A stretch of 64,000 nt of DNA, taken from assembly GCA_900546515.1 (NCBI GenBank), contig URDG01000006.1, forward strand, positions 12,530 through 76,529, read 5' to 3'. Below the pieces are notes generated by a model. It saw only the letters and a program-made list of their open reading frames with translations. It was not told the origin of the DNA and searched no databases. A program made the translations under genes and the position numbers. The stretch is from an uncultured Eubacteriales bacterium (GTDB lineage: Bacteria; Bacillota; Clostridia; Oscillospirales; Oscillospiraceae). This document shows positions 7,530 to 17,244 of this stretch, in pieces; within the stretch, counting starts at the first letter, position 1, and the number at the start of each line of letters is the position of its first letter.

Positions 7530-8882
7530 CTATTTGTTTTCGCCGCAGCAGAAGTACAGGAAATAGGTTATTGCCAGGAGGTCTGCACAGCCGCCGGGGG
7601 AAAGATTACGTTCTATCATTTCTGCATCAAAGCCGCTTACTTCGTCTACGCCGGCCGCACGGGAGACAAGCTCGCGGGCGCGGGTATTTGCCCACTCGAG
7701 AGCGCCGGGGCCGCCGCGGGAGACGATATTCGTGTCCGCAACACCGCCAAGCAGCGCCAGAAATGCATCAACGCCGCTCTGCTCCAAGCTTTTTCCGGCG
7801 GCAAGCGATGCGCGCAGAGCGGGGAGAGCGAGCTTTTCAACGCTTGGCAGAGCATTTTTCATCTCGCCGCGTATGCCGGAGAGACCGTACTGCCGGTATA
7901 TACGCTGCCCGGCGGTAGAGCCGGTCATGTGCGCCATGTCTTCAATGACCTGACGGCGCACAAGGAGCGAGCACTCGGCCAGTATTGCATGCATGTCGCG
8001 GCAGAGACCGGCGACGGTCCACAGCCGCCCCATGGCGCAGCACACCGTGCCGAGAGAGAAGATAGCCCCCTTGTGGGTGTTCACGCCGTTCGTTGCGGCG
8101 AACATGGCTTCCTCCGCTTTCCGCCCCTCGCGGCGCAGCAGCGCGAAGCAGTCCTCCGGGCTGAGCGCGGCGTTATCCTGCCCGATGGCAGCGGCGCTCT
8201 GAAAATACGGTATGAGCGCGGCGGTGCTCGTCATGAACGTGAAAATGTCCATATCGCGGTGACTGCCGGAATTGGCACGGTCGACGAGACCGGGCTTCGG
8301 CGTGGTGCACACCTCGTAGAGCAGCGCGCGCACCGCCTGCGAGGCGATGAACTCCGCGTCGGAGCTTTGGAAGAAGCTGCGGATGAGAAGCCCGGTCTTT
8401 GCTTGCAGCGCGGATACCGGGTGCAGGCGGCGCGAGGCGCAGCCGCTGCCGCTCGCCCCGCAGATGATGCAGTGGCGCGGCTCAAGACCGAGCTCCGACC
8501 GGTCGAGCTTTCCGCGCTGAGGGTCTATAACGTCCATGTCGAAGAGACGGCCCATCTCGTCCTCGTCCTCTATCCCGGTGCACAGCGCCTTTATCCGCAT
8601 GGCATCGCCGTCAACGGCTATAAGCGCCTCGCAGCCGGTGGGAGCGTCGGTGTTCTCCTCGTGCAGTATGGGAAGCCCCGCGTACCTGAGTTCACGGTGC
8701 AGCCGGGCCAGACCTTCGTCAAAGCAGCGGCGGAACGCAGGCCCGTTCTTAACAGAGCCTGCGATGTTGAGCGTATAGGAGACGACAGGGCGCGCAAAGT
8801 GGGAGATAAGCTCCTGCTGCTTCGCCGCGCGCGTCTCACGCGCGGCAAGAACGGCGGCGAGAGAGACTTCTATCTGCTCCAT
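7530..8882 (-). CDS. citXG: citrate lyase holo-ACP synthase / dephospho-CoA triphosphoribosyltransferase fusion
   Basis: The N-terminal ~160 residues match CitX, which transfers the prosthetic group to the lyase carrier protein, and include the cysteine-bearing CIICGASGSGCASRRLHP region. The C-terminal ~285 residues match CitG, with VCTTPKPGLVDRANSGSHRD and NGVNTHKGAIFSLG, which makes triphosphoribosyl-dephospho-CoA from ATP and dephospho-CoA. Fused CitXG proteins are known. AGAGGTGA precedes the ATG. It is the last lyase-maturation gene, 13 bp after citC. Confidence 0.92.
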   Translation of the reverse strand: MEQIEVSLAAVLAARETRAAKQQELISHFARPVVSYTLNIAGSVKNGPAFRRCFDEGLARLHRELRYAGLPILHEENTDAPTGCEALIAVDGDAMRIKALCTGIEDEDEMGRLFDMDVIDPQRGKLDRSELGLEPRHCIICGASGSGCASRRLHPVSALQAKTGLLIRSFFQSSDAEFIASQAVRALLYEVCTTPKPGLVDRANSGSHRDMDIFTFMTSTAALIPYFQSAAAIGQDNAALSPEDCFALLRREGRKAEEAMFAATNGVNTHKGAIFSLGTVCCAMGRLWTVAGLCRDMHAILAECSLLVRRQVIEDMAHMTGSTAGQRIYRQYGLSGIRGEMKNALPSVEKLALPALRASLAAGKSLEQSGVDAFLALLGGVADTNIVSRGGPGALEWANTRARELVSRAAGVDEVSGFDAEMIERNLSPGGCADLLAITYFLYFCCGENK

Positions 8883-8895
8883 TCCGTCACCTCTT

Positions 8896-9933
8896 CTAAT
8901 AGTGTTTCACTTCGTTTTCTCCGATCATGCGGGCAATGACCGGCTGCGCCTCGGGAGAGTTGAAATAATCCCACGTACACTGCGGCACGAGCGGGCGTAT
9001 GTCCGCAAGCCGCCCGTCGTGTATGAGCTGGCGGACGGTGCTTGCGGAGACCGCCATGCCGTTCAGCTCAAGGCGCGGGATGACGACGCAGGCTATCCCT
9101 GCCTCGGGCAGGCATTTGGCAAGCACGTCGTTGTATATCCCCGTGACAAGGCTCGACGGCTCTTCGCCGACACAGCGCGCACTTAGCCCGAGAGCTGCGC
9201 CGATGCGGATGAACAGCCGTACGTCGAGCTGAACGTGACGGATGATCGCCTCACGCTCGTCGCGGAGAAAGTAGCTGGGGAAGGTGGCGGAGCTTATCAT
9301 ATACGGCCCGGTCTCATGGCAGCTGACATTGGGAATGTCCGCCGTGCCGTTGAGAACGAGCTGCCACCGCACGGCGAACGGCACGAGGCTTGCATCCTCG
9401 CTGAGGACGAACACGTGCACATGGTCATACATTGCCGCGGTGCGCTCGACGAGGTACCTGTGCCCGAGCGTGAAAGGATTTGCGTTCATGACTATCGCCG
9501 CGCTGGAGCCGTCCGCACGGTATTTTTCAAGCCCGGCGCAGTAGCGCTCAAAGCCGTTAGGGCGGTTTTCCATGAATACGAGCGAGTTTTCCGCACGGTC
9601 TATCTCATAAAAACCGAGATCGGCGAAAAAACGCGCGCTTGCGGGCTTTGTGTAGAGGAAAACGTGGTATATATCATGCTGCGCCTGATAGTCCATGAGT
9701 TGTGTGAGCACGGTGTTCAGAAGTCCCTGACCCTGATACTCGCTGTCAACGGCGAAGCAGCGCAGCGTAGTCCGGCAGCAGCAGCCCGTAGCTACGAGCC
9801 GGTCTCCGTCAAACACGCCGCAGATATAGTCCGGCCCGGCTTCAGGGCGCAGCCCTTCGGCCTGAAGCAGCCTTTCCCACTGCGCCATTCCGGCCCGGTC
9901 CCATTTTCTGATCTCGCTTACACTGTATTCCAA
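8896..9933 (-). CDS. citC: [citrate (pro-3S)-lyase] ligase
   Basis: A 345-aa two-part protein: an N-terminal GNAT-like domain (VDSEYQGQGLLNTVLTQLM) and a C-terminal nucleotidyltransferase domain with AIVMNANPFTLGHRYLVERT, the HxGH-type ATP site, and a late STVRQLI. CitC acetylates the thiol of the prosthetic group of the lyase carrier, using acetate and ATP, which activates the enzyme. The start is a TTG at 9933 with GGAGAGG at good distance. It lies between citF and citXG, 45 bp after citF. Confidence 0.93.
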   Translation of the reverse strand: MEYSVSEIRKWDRAGMAQWERLLQAEGLRPEAGPDYICGVFDGDRLVATGCCCRTTLRCFAVDSEYQGQGLLNTVLTQLMDYQAQHDIYHVFLYTKPASARFFADLGFYEIDRAENSLVFMENRPNGFERYCAGLEKYRADGSSAAIVMNANPFTLGHRYLVERTAAMYDHVHVFVLSEDASLVPFAVRWQLVLNGTADIPNVSCHETGPYMISSATFPSYFLRDEREAIIRHVQLDVRLFIRIGAALGLSARCVGEEPSSLVTGIYNDVLAKCLPEAGIACVVIPRLELNGMAVSASTVRQLIHDGRLADIRPLVPQCTWDYFNSPEAQPVIARMIGENEVKHY

Positions 9934-9978
9934 GATAATGCCTCTCCATGCCGCTCCCCTGAAAGATGGAGAGCTGTA

Positions 9979-11532
9979 TTAAATATATGGCTTAATCTTT
10001 CTGACGACGTCGAGGATGGTGCCGTCACGCGCTTCGAGCACGGCGACGACCTTGTCCTCCCACTCCAGATCGTCCGGCGTGCCGACGAGGGAGTATGCCT
10101 TTTCCTGAAGCGCCTTGATGCTGACGTGCTCGATGCCCGCATCGTCAAGGCACTTTATAAGATCGCCGCGCGCGGGGTTGACGGCGATGCCGTAGTCTGT
10201 GACGAGCACATCCACGCAGTCGCCGGGGGTGGTGACGGTGACGACATGCTCGCACACGGTCGCCATTCGGCCGCGGGTGAGCGGTGTGACAATGATGCAG
10301 CATTTGCTGCCCGCGGCGGTGTCGGGATGCCCGCCGGGCGCGCCGCGCAGCACGCCGTCGGACCCGGTGAGAACGTTGACGTTGAAATCCGTGTCAATCT
10401 CGAGCGCCGCGAGCACGACAAAGTCGAGCTTGTTGACGAACGCGCCCTTGTTGGCGGGGTTCGCGTACTGCGAGGCGCTCATCTCAAAATGACCGGGAGT
10501 CCGGTTGATGGAGTTGACGGCTTCGAGGTCAAAGTCCTGCACGTCGATGACCTTGCCGACCTTGCCCTTTTTAAGAAGATCGACCATTACGCTGCATATG
10601 CCGCCTATGGCCCAGCCCATCTTTATGCCGCGCTCATCCATGTATTTTTCAAGGAAGAGGTTCGCAGCGAGCGACGGACCGCCGACACCGGTCTGGAACG
10701 AGAAGCCGTCCTTGAAATACGGCGTGGCGGCGATGACTCTTGCGACGTTTTCAGCCATCATCAGGTCGCGCGGGTTCTGACTGATGCGCGCGGCGGCGGA
10801 GGCAATCTTCTTTGGGTCGCCTATCGAGTCGACAACGACGACGGCGTCGACATCTATCGCCTCGATGGAGGCGGGATAGTTGGGAAAATCCACGAGACAG
10901 TCGGTCACCACGACGACGTGGTCGGCGTACTTCGCGTCTGTCATGGCATAGCCGAGACTGCCGCAGTTGCTCTTGCCGCCGGTGCCGCGGCAGTTGCCGG
11001 CGCAGTCAGACGTCGGCGCGGCGACGAAAGCAATATCTATATGCACCTCGCCCGCCTCAATGGCGCGGGGCCTGCCGCCGTGGCTGCGGATGATCGCGGG
11101 CGTTTTCAGCTTGCCCGCGGAGACGACTTCGCCTATTCTGCCGCGTATGCCGGAGGTCTGCAGGCCCGTGACCTTGCCGAGCTCAATGTATCCGGCGATC
11201 GGGTCGTGCGCTTCGCCGAGCGAGGAGGCGGCAATGGTGATGTCCTCCAGTCCAAGCTCTTCGATCGCGGCCTGCATGACCATGTTGGTGACGTAATCGC
11301 CGTTCCTGAGATGGTGGTGGAAAGAAAACGTCATCCCGTTTTTTGCACCGCACTGCCGGAGAGCTTCGGCAATGGTAGCGACGAGCTTGCTCTCCTGCGG
11401 CTTTTCATAAATGCGCGTCCTCGGGGCGGCCTTCTGCATATACTTGCCGTCCATATAATACTTGCCCTGATATACCTCCTTGCCTTCGACAAGAAGCTCA
11501 TCGGGTATATCGCGTCCGACAAAATTTTTCAT
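9979..11532 (-). CDS. citF: citrate lyase alpha subunit (citrate:acetyl-ACP transferase)
   Basis: A 517-aa protein of the CitF family: N-terminal NFVGRDIPDELL, then GAKNGMTFSFHHHLRNGD, SHGGRPRAIEAGE and FQTGVGGPSLAANLFLEKYM. The alpha subunit swaps acetate on the carrier for citrate, giving citryl-ACP that CitE then cleaves to oxaloacetate and acetyl-ACP. AAAGGAG precedes the ATG, and the ATGA overlap with citE shows coupling. Length fits the family (about 510). Confidence 0.95.
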   Translation of the reverse strand: MKNFVGRDIPDELLVEGKEVYQGKYYMDGKYMQKAAPRTRIYEKPQESKLVATIAEALRQCGAKNGMTFSFHHHLRNGDYVTNMVMQAAIEELGLEDITIAASSLGEAHDPIAGYIELGKVTGLQTSGIRGRIGEVVSAGKLKTPAIIRSHGGRPRAIEAGEVHIDIAFVAAPTSDCAGNCRGTGGKSNCGSLGYAMTDAKYADHVVVVTDCLVDFPNYPASIEAIDVDAVVVVDSIGDPKKIASAAARISQNPRDLMMAENVARVIAATPYFKDGFSFQTGVGGPSLAANLFLEKYMDERGIKMGWAIGGICSVMVDLLKKGKVGKVIDVQDFDLEAVNSINRTPGHFEMSASQYANPANKGAFVNKLDFVVLAALEIDTDFNVNVLTGSDGVLRGAPGGHPDTAAGSKCCIIVTPLTRGRMATVCEHVVTVTTPGDCVDVLVTDYGIAVNPARGDLIKCLDDAGIEHVSIKALQEKAYSLVGTPDDLEWEDKVVAVLEARDGTILDVVRKIKPYI

Positions 11533-12443
11533 ACCAGATCTCCTTTGTACATACCGCAGGCGCGTGCGAGCCTGAGCGTGCGCTCCGCACCGGGAATAAA
11601 TGCGATGTCTATCATTTTGCCGTCAACGGTGAACACGCCCACTCCCGCGTCGGACTGCTCGCGGTATGCGCGCACGATCTTTTCCGCCTGCGCGACCTCC
11701 TTCTCCGTGGGGGCGAATATCTCATGGACAAGGCGGATCTGCTTGGGATTTATGAGGCTTTTGCCGTCAAAGCCCATGGCCTTGTTCTGCAATACCTCTG
11801 CACGGAAGCCCTCTTCGTCGTCAAGATCGGTGAAAACGGTGTCAAAGCACTGTATACCCGCAGCGCGTGCGGCGAGCAGCATCTGCCCGCGCGCGGCGAG
11901 CATGTCCACGCCGTCCGGCTGGAACTTTGTCTGCATGCATTTGCGGAAGTCTCCGCCGGAGATCGCCACGCCGAACATACGCTCGGACGCAGAGCATATC
12001 TCGTAGGCGTTGAGTATGCCCTTGGGACTCTCGAGCGCCGCCATGAGCAGCGTCCTGCCAATCTCAACGCCGAATTCGCGCTCGGCAGCCTCGACCGCGT
12101 CTTCAACGGTCCTTATGTCCTGCGCGCTCTCACACTTCGCGATGCGTATTCCGTCTGCGCCGCCTGCAACGGAAACGCGGATGTCTTCACGCCAGTGCGG
12201 AGTGTCGAGCCCGTTTATGCGCACGATGACCTCCGTGTCGCCGTAGTCTATGGTTTTCAGCGCGTGGTAGAGCGAAAAGCGCGCGGCGTCCTTCTGGTTT
12301 TCGGCGACGGCGTCTTCAAGGTCGAGTATGATGGAGTCGCAGCCGTATATATAGGCGTCTTTTATAAGACCGGGCTTCTGGGCGTTCATGAACATCATTG
12401 TCCGGCGCAGGCGGAAGCGTTCTGGTCTGGGACGTGGTATCAT
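11529..12443 (-). CDS. citE: citrate lyase beta subunit (citryl-ACP lyase)
   Basis: A 304-aa HpcH/HpaI aldolase-fold protein with RRTMMFMNAQKPGLIKDA, DSIILDLEDAVAENQKDAAR (metal-binding), VRINGLDTP, ALESPKGILNAYEI and KSLINPKQI. It splits citryl-ACP to oxaloacetate and acetyl-ACP with Mg2+. The start at 12443 is set by GGGGAGG 8 nt upstream and by the ATGA overlap with citD; an in-frame ATG lying further upstream inside citD is rejected. Confidence 0.95.
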   Translation of the reverse strand: MIPRPRPERFRLRRTMMFMNAQKPGLIKDAYIYGCDSIILDLEDAVAENQKDAARFSLYHALKTIDYGDTEVIVRINGLDTPHWREDIRVSVAGGADGIRIAKCESAQDIRTVEDAVEAAEREFGVEIGRTLLMAALESPKGILNAYEICSASERMFGVAISGGDFRKCMQTKFQPDGVDMLAARGQMLLAARAAGIQCFDTVFTDLDDEEGFRAEVLQNKAMGFDGKSLINPKQIRLVHEIFAPTEKEVAQAEKIVRAYREQSDAGVGVFTVDGKMIDIAFIPGAERTLRLARACGMYKGDLV

Positions 12444-12742
12444 TTCACGGCACCTCCCCACGGGACGTTTTCCGCCGCGGCGCCGCAGCTGCGGAATACC
12501 GCGCACTCCACGCGGGCTTTTATCGTGCAGTCGAGCGCGCCCTTATCTATGACGGTAACGACAGCGTTTTCCACTCCGAGATCTGCAAGCGTGGCCTTCA
12601 CGGTCTCCTTTATCTGGCGGCCATACTGATTCATGACACTGCTTTTGAGCACCAGCTCTATGCCGTTCGTGCCGGGCTCGACCGTTACCTGCGCGTCGCT
12701 GGATTCCAGTGTGCCCGCCATCGCGGGCTTTTGAATTATCAT
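12440..12742 (-). CDS. citD: citrate lyase acyl carrier protein (gamma subunit)
   Basis: A 100-aa carrier with GTLESSDAQVTVEPG; serine 14 in the ESSD motif is the known attachment point of the triphosphoribosyl-dephospho-CoA group. The C-terminal part (DKGALDCTIKARVECAVFRS) matches CitD. A strong AAGGAGG lies before the ATG. It is the first gene of citD-citE-citF-citC-citXG. No citrate carrier or oxaloacetate decarboxylase is seen in this window, so uptake must be encoded elsewhere or the operon serves internal citrate. Confidence 0.93.
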   Translation of the reverse strand: MIIQKPAMAGTLESSDAQVTVEPGTNGIELVLKSSVMNQYGRQIKETVKATLADLGVENAVVTVIDKGALDCTIKARVECAVFRSCGAAAENVPWGGAVK

Positions 12743-12799
12743 TATCCGTCCTCCTTATCTTAATAATCGCTATGCTTTTTCGTAAGAAAATTTATACTA

Positions 12800-12818
12800 T
12801 AGTCCAGGCTGCGGACTA
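12800..12818 (-). promoter_or_regulatory. inverted repeat in the cit operon promoter region
   Basis: TAGTCC and GGACTA flank a 7-nt spacer, 58 nt before citD, overlapping TATAGT and TATAAA boxes on the minus strand. No strong -35 box is visible. It is a candidate regulator site for the citrate lyase operon. The rest of 12743-12925 shows nothing more. Confidence 0.4.
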
Positions 12819-12928
12819 CCGGCATAATAACACACACTGTGTCTGCGTGGCAATATCAAAAACCGCCGAACGGCCAAATTTAACGCGCGCAATACGGGCC
12901 GGCTCATAGCATAGCAGCCGATAGAAAA

Positions 12929-12953
12929 CGTCCCGGCTGGATAAGCCGGGACG
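12929..12953 (-). terminator. terminator of typA
   Basis: A 10-bp stem (12929-12938 with 12944-12953) with a 5-nt loop, followed on the minus strand by TTTTC, just after the typA stop. Confidence 0.8.
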
Positions 12954-12963
12954 CCGTTATATT

Positions 12964-14784
<1,821 letters not shown>

Positions 14785-14925
14785 TTTGAATTCGCTCCCT
14801 TATCAACGGAACTGCCCGTCGTTTATCAAAAGTCTGGCAGCTCCAAAAAGATTATGTCCTTATTTTTCAACACAAAACTGGATTTTAGCACCTGCGGGCC
14901 AAAATTGCAACAGAAAGCACGCAGT

Positions 14926-16065
14926 TTATCTCATTTTTTTTGCAAAAATCTTCTCGGCGTACTCTATAACGGAGAATTCCGGGACGAAACCGGGCAATTT
15001 TGCACCGAGAACGGGCATGAGCCGCCGCAGCCGCGCACATTCGGCCAGCACGGCCCCGCCGCAGACCGGCCGCGGCGCTGTTCCGGCGGCGCGGGTGAAA
15101 TTCGTGCCGAGGATCTCTGCGAGCCTGTCGCCGCGCAGCCCGAGCCCGCGCATCGTGAACGTGGGACGGCCGATGAGAAAATGCCCGTCGGAGGCGATCT
15201 CCGTTTCGCCGTCGAGCGTGAGAAATTCCCGCACGATCTCCGGACGGCGCAGGTTCTCCGCCTCGTCGAACTCCTTGTGCTCGCCCATCAGGATGCAGCG
15301 CCCGCCGATGTCGGTGCCGTAGAGGATGCGGTCGTGGAAGCGGTCGAAAAACGCCCGGGACGCATCGGGGGCGGCAGAGAAGTTTTCATACATCTCGATG
15401 CCGGGCGTGAGGTCGACGCAGACGCCGCTGAAGCGCTCAAGTATCCCGGCGAGCCGGTCCAGCTGTGCCGACATGAAAAAGAAGTGCGCGAAGATGAGCT
15501 TCAGCCGCGGATGCCGGGCCAGAACGCTGAGCACCTGTGCGTACTGCGCCTCGTTGTTGACATAGCTGCCGTCATACAGCCAGCCCTGTGCGACGGCGAA
15601 GGCCGGGGCATGCTCGCGGTCCCAGAAATTCTCCGGGTCGTTTACGTGCCACATAAACGGTATGCCGGCCTCCTCGGCCCACGCCCAGAACGGCTCCCAG
15701 CAGGGTGCGTCAAAGTCCGGTATGGGGTACATTTTCCGCATCTGCGGCTTCCCCTCGAGCATCTTGATGCCGTCGCAGCCCATCTCGAGCAGTCTGCGCC
15801 CGTATGCGGCCATATGCTCGCCGAGCGTTTCAGGGTGGAGGTAATATTCGCTCATATCAAGCCCGCCGAACACGTAGAAGCGGCCGGGGAAGAGCTCTTT
15901 AAGCGCCAGCGCCTGCGGCGTGAGCGATATGCAGCGGCTGTGCGCAACCGTGTTTACACAGGCGGCGTCCGTGCCGGTACGGGCGAGAAAGGCTGCAAAA
16001 TATTCAGGGTCGAACTGCTGCGCATTGTGAGTGTGCGCATCGATGATCTTTATGCCGTTGTACAT
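14926..16065 (-). CDS. amidohydrolase (amidohydro_2 type)
   Basis: A 379-aa TIM-barrel metal hydrolase: IKIIDAHTHNAQQFD holds the HxH metal motif near the N-terminus, followed by IPFMWHVNDPENFWDREH, KLIFAHFFFMSAQL and RILYGTDIGGRC with the conserved aspartate. It belongs to the family that includes ACMSD-type decarboxylases and lactone hydrolases; its substrate cannot be told. The start at 16065 is set by AAAGGAG 9 nt upstream. It is divergent from the yfbR-like gene and shares a symmetric promoter region with it. Confidence 0.82.
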   Translation of the reverse strand: MYNGIKIIDAHTHNAQQFDPEYFAAFLARTGTDAACVNTVAHSRCISLTPQALALKELFPGRFYVFGGLDMSEYYLHPETLGEHMAAYGRRLLEMGCDGIKMLEGKPQMRKMYPIPDFDAPCWEPFWAWAEEAGIPFMWHVNDPENFWDREHAPAFAVAQGWLYDGSYVNNEAQYAQVLSVLARHPRLKLIFAHFFFMSAQLDRLAGILERFSGVCVDLTPGIEMYENFSAAPDASRAFFDRFHDRILYGTDIGGRCILMGEHKEFDEAENLRRPEIVREFLTLDGETEIASDGHFLIGRPTFTMRGLGLRGDRLAEILGTNFTRAAGTAPRPVCGGAVLAECARLRRLMPVLGAKLPGFVPEFSVIEYAEKIFAKKMR

Positions 16066-16103
16066 GGCCGCCGCTCCTTTGAGTTGAAATATGATGCGGC
16101 ATA

Positions 16104-16144
16104 ATAATACCACGGTTGAAAAGAGTCTGCAATCGTGGTATTAT
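16104..16144. promoter_or_regulatory. symmetric divergent promoter pair
   Basis: Perfect 11-bp inverted arms (16104-16114 and 16134-16144, 19 nt apart) each contain an extended TGGTATTAT box reading outward. Rightward: TTGAAA at 16116-16121, 17 nt, TATTAT at 16139-16144. Leftward: TTGCAG at 16132-16127, 17 nt, TATTAT at 16109-16104. The two promoters interlock, serving the amidohydrolase and the yfbR-like gene. Confidence 0.65.
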
Positions 16145-16178
16145 CCATATGATATTTATTGAAAGAAAAGAGAGAATC

Positions 16179-16772
16179 ATGCCCGATAACTTTTTTGCCT
16201 ATATCTCGCGTATGCGCTATATCGGCCGCTGGAGCCTGATGCGCAACGCCATGCCGGAGAACATACAGGAGCACAGCCACATGTGCGCCGTCATTGCCCA
16301 CGCGCTGGCGGTCATCCGCCGCGACGTATACGGCGTTCCATGTGACCCGAACGAGTGCGCCGCAGTCGCGCTGTATCACGACTGCTCGGAGATACTGACG
16401 GGCGACCTGCCCACGCCGATAAAATACCATAACGAGCATATACGCGACGCATACAAGCAGGTGGAGGACGTCGCATGCACAAAGCTGCTGGACACGCTGC
16501 CGGATGAGCTGCGCGGCGCGTTTGAGCCGCTTTTGACAGGCGAGACGCAGGAGCGCGTGCACGACATAGTAAAGGCTGCCGACAAGCTCTCGGCGTATAT
16601 AAAATGCATCGAGGAGCGCCGCGCGGGGAACGACGAGTTCAGCGCGGCGGAGAAGCAGACGCGCAGGCAGCTTGAGGCAAGCCCGTTGCCTGAGGTGAAA
16701 TATTTCCTTGAGCATTTCATCCCGGCTTTTGAGCTGACGCTGGATGAACTCGGAACGATAGAGGAGCGATAA
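16179..16772 (+). CDS. yfbR: HD-domain 5'-deoxynucleotidase, YfbR family
   Basis: A 197-aa protein with the HD metal motif: N-terminal SRMRYIGRWSLMRNA, QEHSHMCAVIAHAL with the first histidine, ALYHDCSEILTGDLPTPIKY with the HD pair, and a late DIVKAADKLSAYIKC aspartate. E. coli YfbR (199 aa) removes phosphate from deoxyribonucleoside 5'-monophosphates. The ATG at 16179 gives the family length; an upstream in-frame ATG at 16116 lies in the promoter and is rejected. A DUF896 gene follows at 2 bp. Confidence 0.88.
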   Translation: MPDNFFAYISRMRYIGRWSLMRNAMPENIQEHSHMCAVIAHALAVIRRDVYGVPCDPNECAAVALYHDCSEILTGDLPTPIKYHNEHIRDAYKQVEDVACTKLLDTLPDELRGAFEPLLTGETQERVHDIVKAADKLSAYIKCIEERRAGNDEFSAAEKQTRRQLEASPLPEVKYFLEHFIPAFELTLDELGTIEER

Positions 16773-16774
16773 GA

Positions 16775-16996
16775 ATGGAAAAGACAAAGCTTGACCGTAT
16801 AAACGAGCTGGCGGCTATCGCAAAGCTGCGCGAGCTGACCGAGGAGGAGACCGCAGAGCGCGCAGTGCTGCGCAGGGAATATATCGAGGAGTGGCGGCGC
16901 GGCACGATAGAGCTGCTGGATAACACCTATATTGTGACCCCGGACGGCAAAAAGCACAAGCTTCAGAAGAAGGTCGTGGATTTTCCAAAGAAGTAA
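16775..16996 (+). CDS. DUF896 family protein
   Basis: A 73-aa basic helical protein with the family core RINELAAIAKLRELTEEE, then RREYIEEWR and a C-terminal VTPDGKKHKL. DUF896 includes Bacillus YnzC, encoded with an SOS-induced division inhibitor; its job is not settled. It follows the yfbR-like gene by 2 bp and is surely cotranscribed. The stop is 14 bp before the cysE promoter. Confidence 0.9.
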   Translation: MEKTKLDRINELAAIAKLRELTEEETAERAVLRREYIEEWRRGTIELLDNTYIVTPDGKKHKLQKKVVDFPKK

Positions 16997-17011
16997 TACC
17001 CCGGACGGCTA

Positions 17012-17040
17012 TTGACAAAATTCCCTCTGCCGCGTATTAT
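17012..17040 (+). promoter_or_regulatory. promoter of the cysE leader
   Basis: A perfect TTGACA (17012-17017) and TATTAT (17035-17040) are 17 nt apart. Transcription should start near 17047, giving a leader RNA of about 200 nt before cysE. Confidence 0.85.
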
Positions 17041-17092
17041 GCAGGTAGAGGGTAAACCTTTAATTTGTATAGGAATTGATGAGGTGGCAGTG

Positions 17093-17158
17093 ATGATGAA
17101 GTGTGCAGCGTGTTGTTGTATCTGTTGCGGACGATGTCGCTGTCGCTGTTGTGAGTGA
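17093..17158 (+). CDS. cysteine-rich leader peptide of cysE (21 codons)
   Basis: GAGGTGG lies at good distance before tandem ATG codons. The peptide reads MMKCAACCCICCGRCRCRCC and a final Glu, then TGA: ten cysteines in 21 residues, at positions 4, 7, 8, 9, 11, 12, 15, 17, 19 and 20. It sits between a strong promoter and a Rho-independent terminator, and the gene beyond the terminator makes the direct cysteine precursor. This is the layout of ribosome-mediated attenuation, with cysteinyl-tRNA shortage sensed as stalling. It is too short for normal gene calling. The alternative, a small metal-binding peptide, is less likely given the context. Confidence 0.8.
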   Translation: MMKCAACCCICCGRCRCRCCE

Positions 17159-17217
17159 GAGCCTGTGAGCGCTCTTGCCTTGTTATGCTGCGGCGGCGTG
17201 ATGCGCCGCGTTTTTTT
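17138..17217 (+). promoter_or_regulatory. transcription attenuator (antiterminator and terminator)
   Basis: Terminator: GCGGCG (17190-17195) pairs with CGCCGC (17204-17209), followed by T7 at 17211-17217. Competing pair: CGCTGTCGC at 17138-17146, inside the leader's last Cys codons, can form nine pairs (two G.U) with GCGGCGGCG at 17190-17198. A ribosome that reaches the stop at 17156 would cover the first segment and let the terminator form; one stalled at the earlier Cys run would leave it free and block termination. A small hairpin AGAGC/GCTCT lies at 17158-17175. Pairings are read by eye, not computed. Confidence 0.7.
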
Positions 17218-17244
17218 ATGTTTGAAAATGGGAGTTTTTATATA

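Noticed and set aside
9235..12006. A 923-codon open frame antisense to citC, citF and citE
   Set aside because: Mirror of GC-rich coding sequence; low-complexity and motif-free.
17012..17244. T-box or SAM riboswitch before cysE
   Set aside because: No AGGGTGG-type T-box sequence and no SAM-riboswitch core are visible; the Cys-rich frame explains the terminator better.
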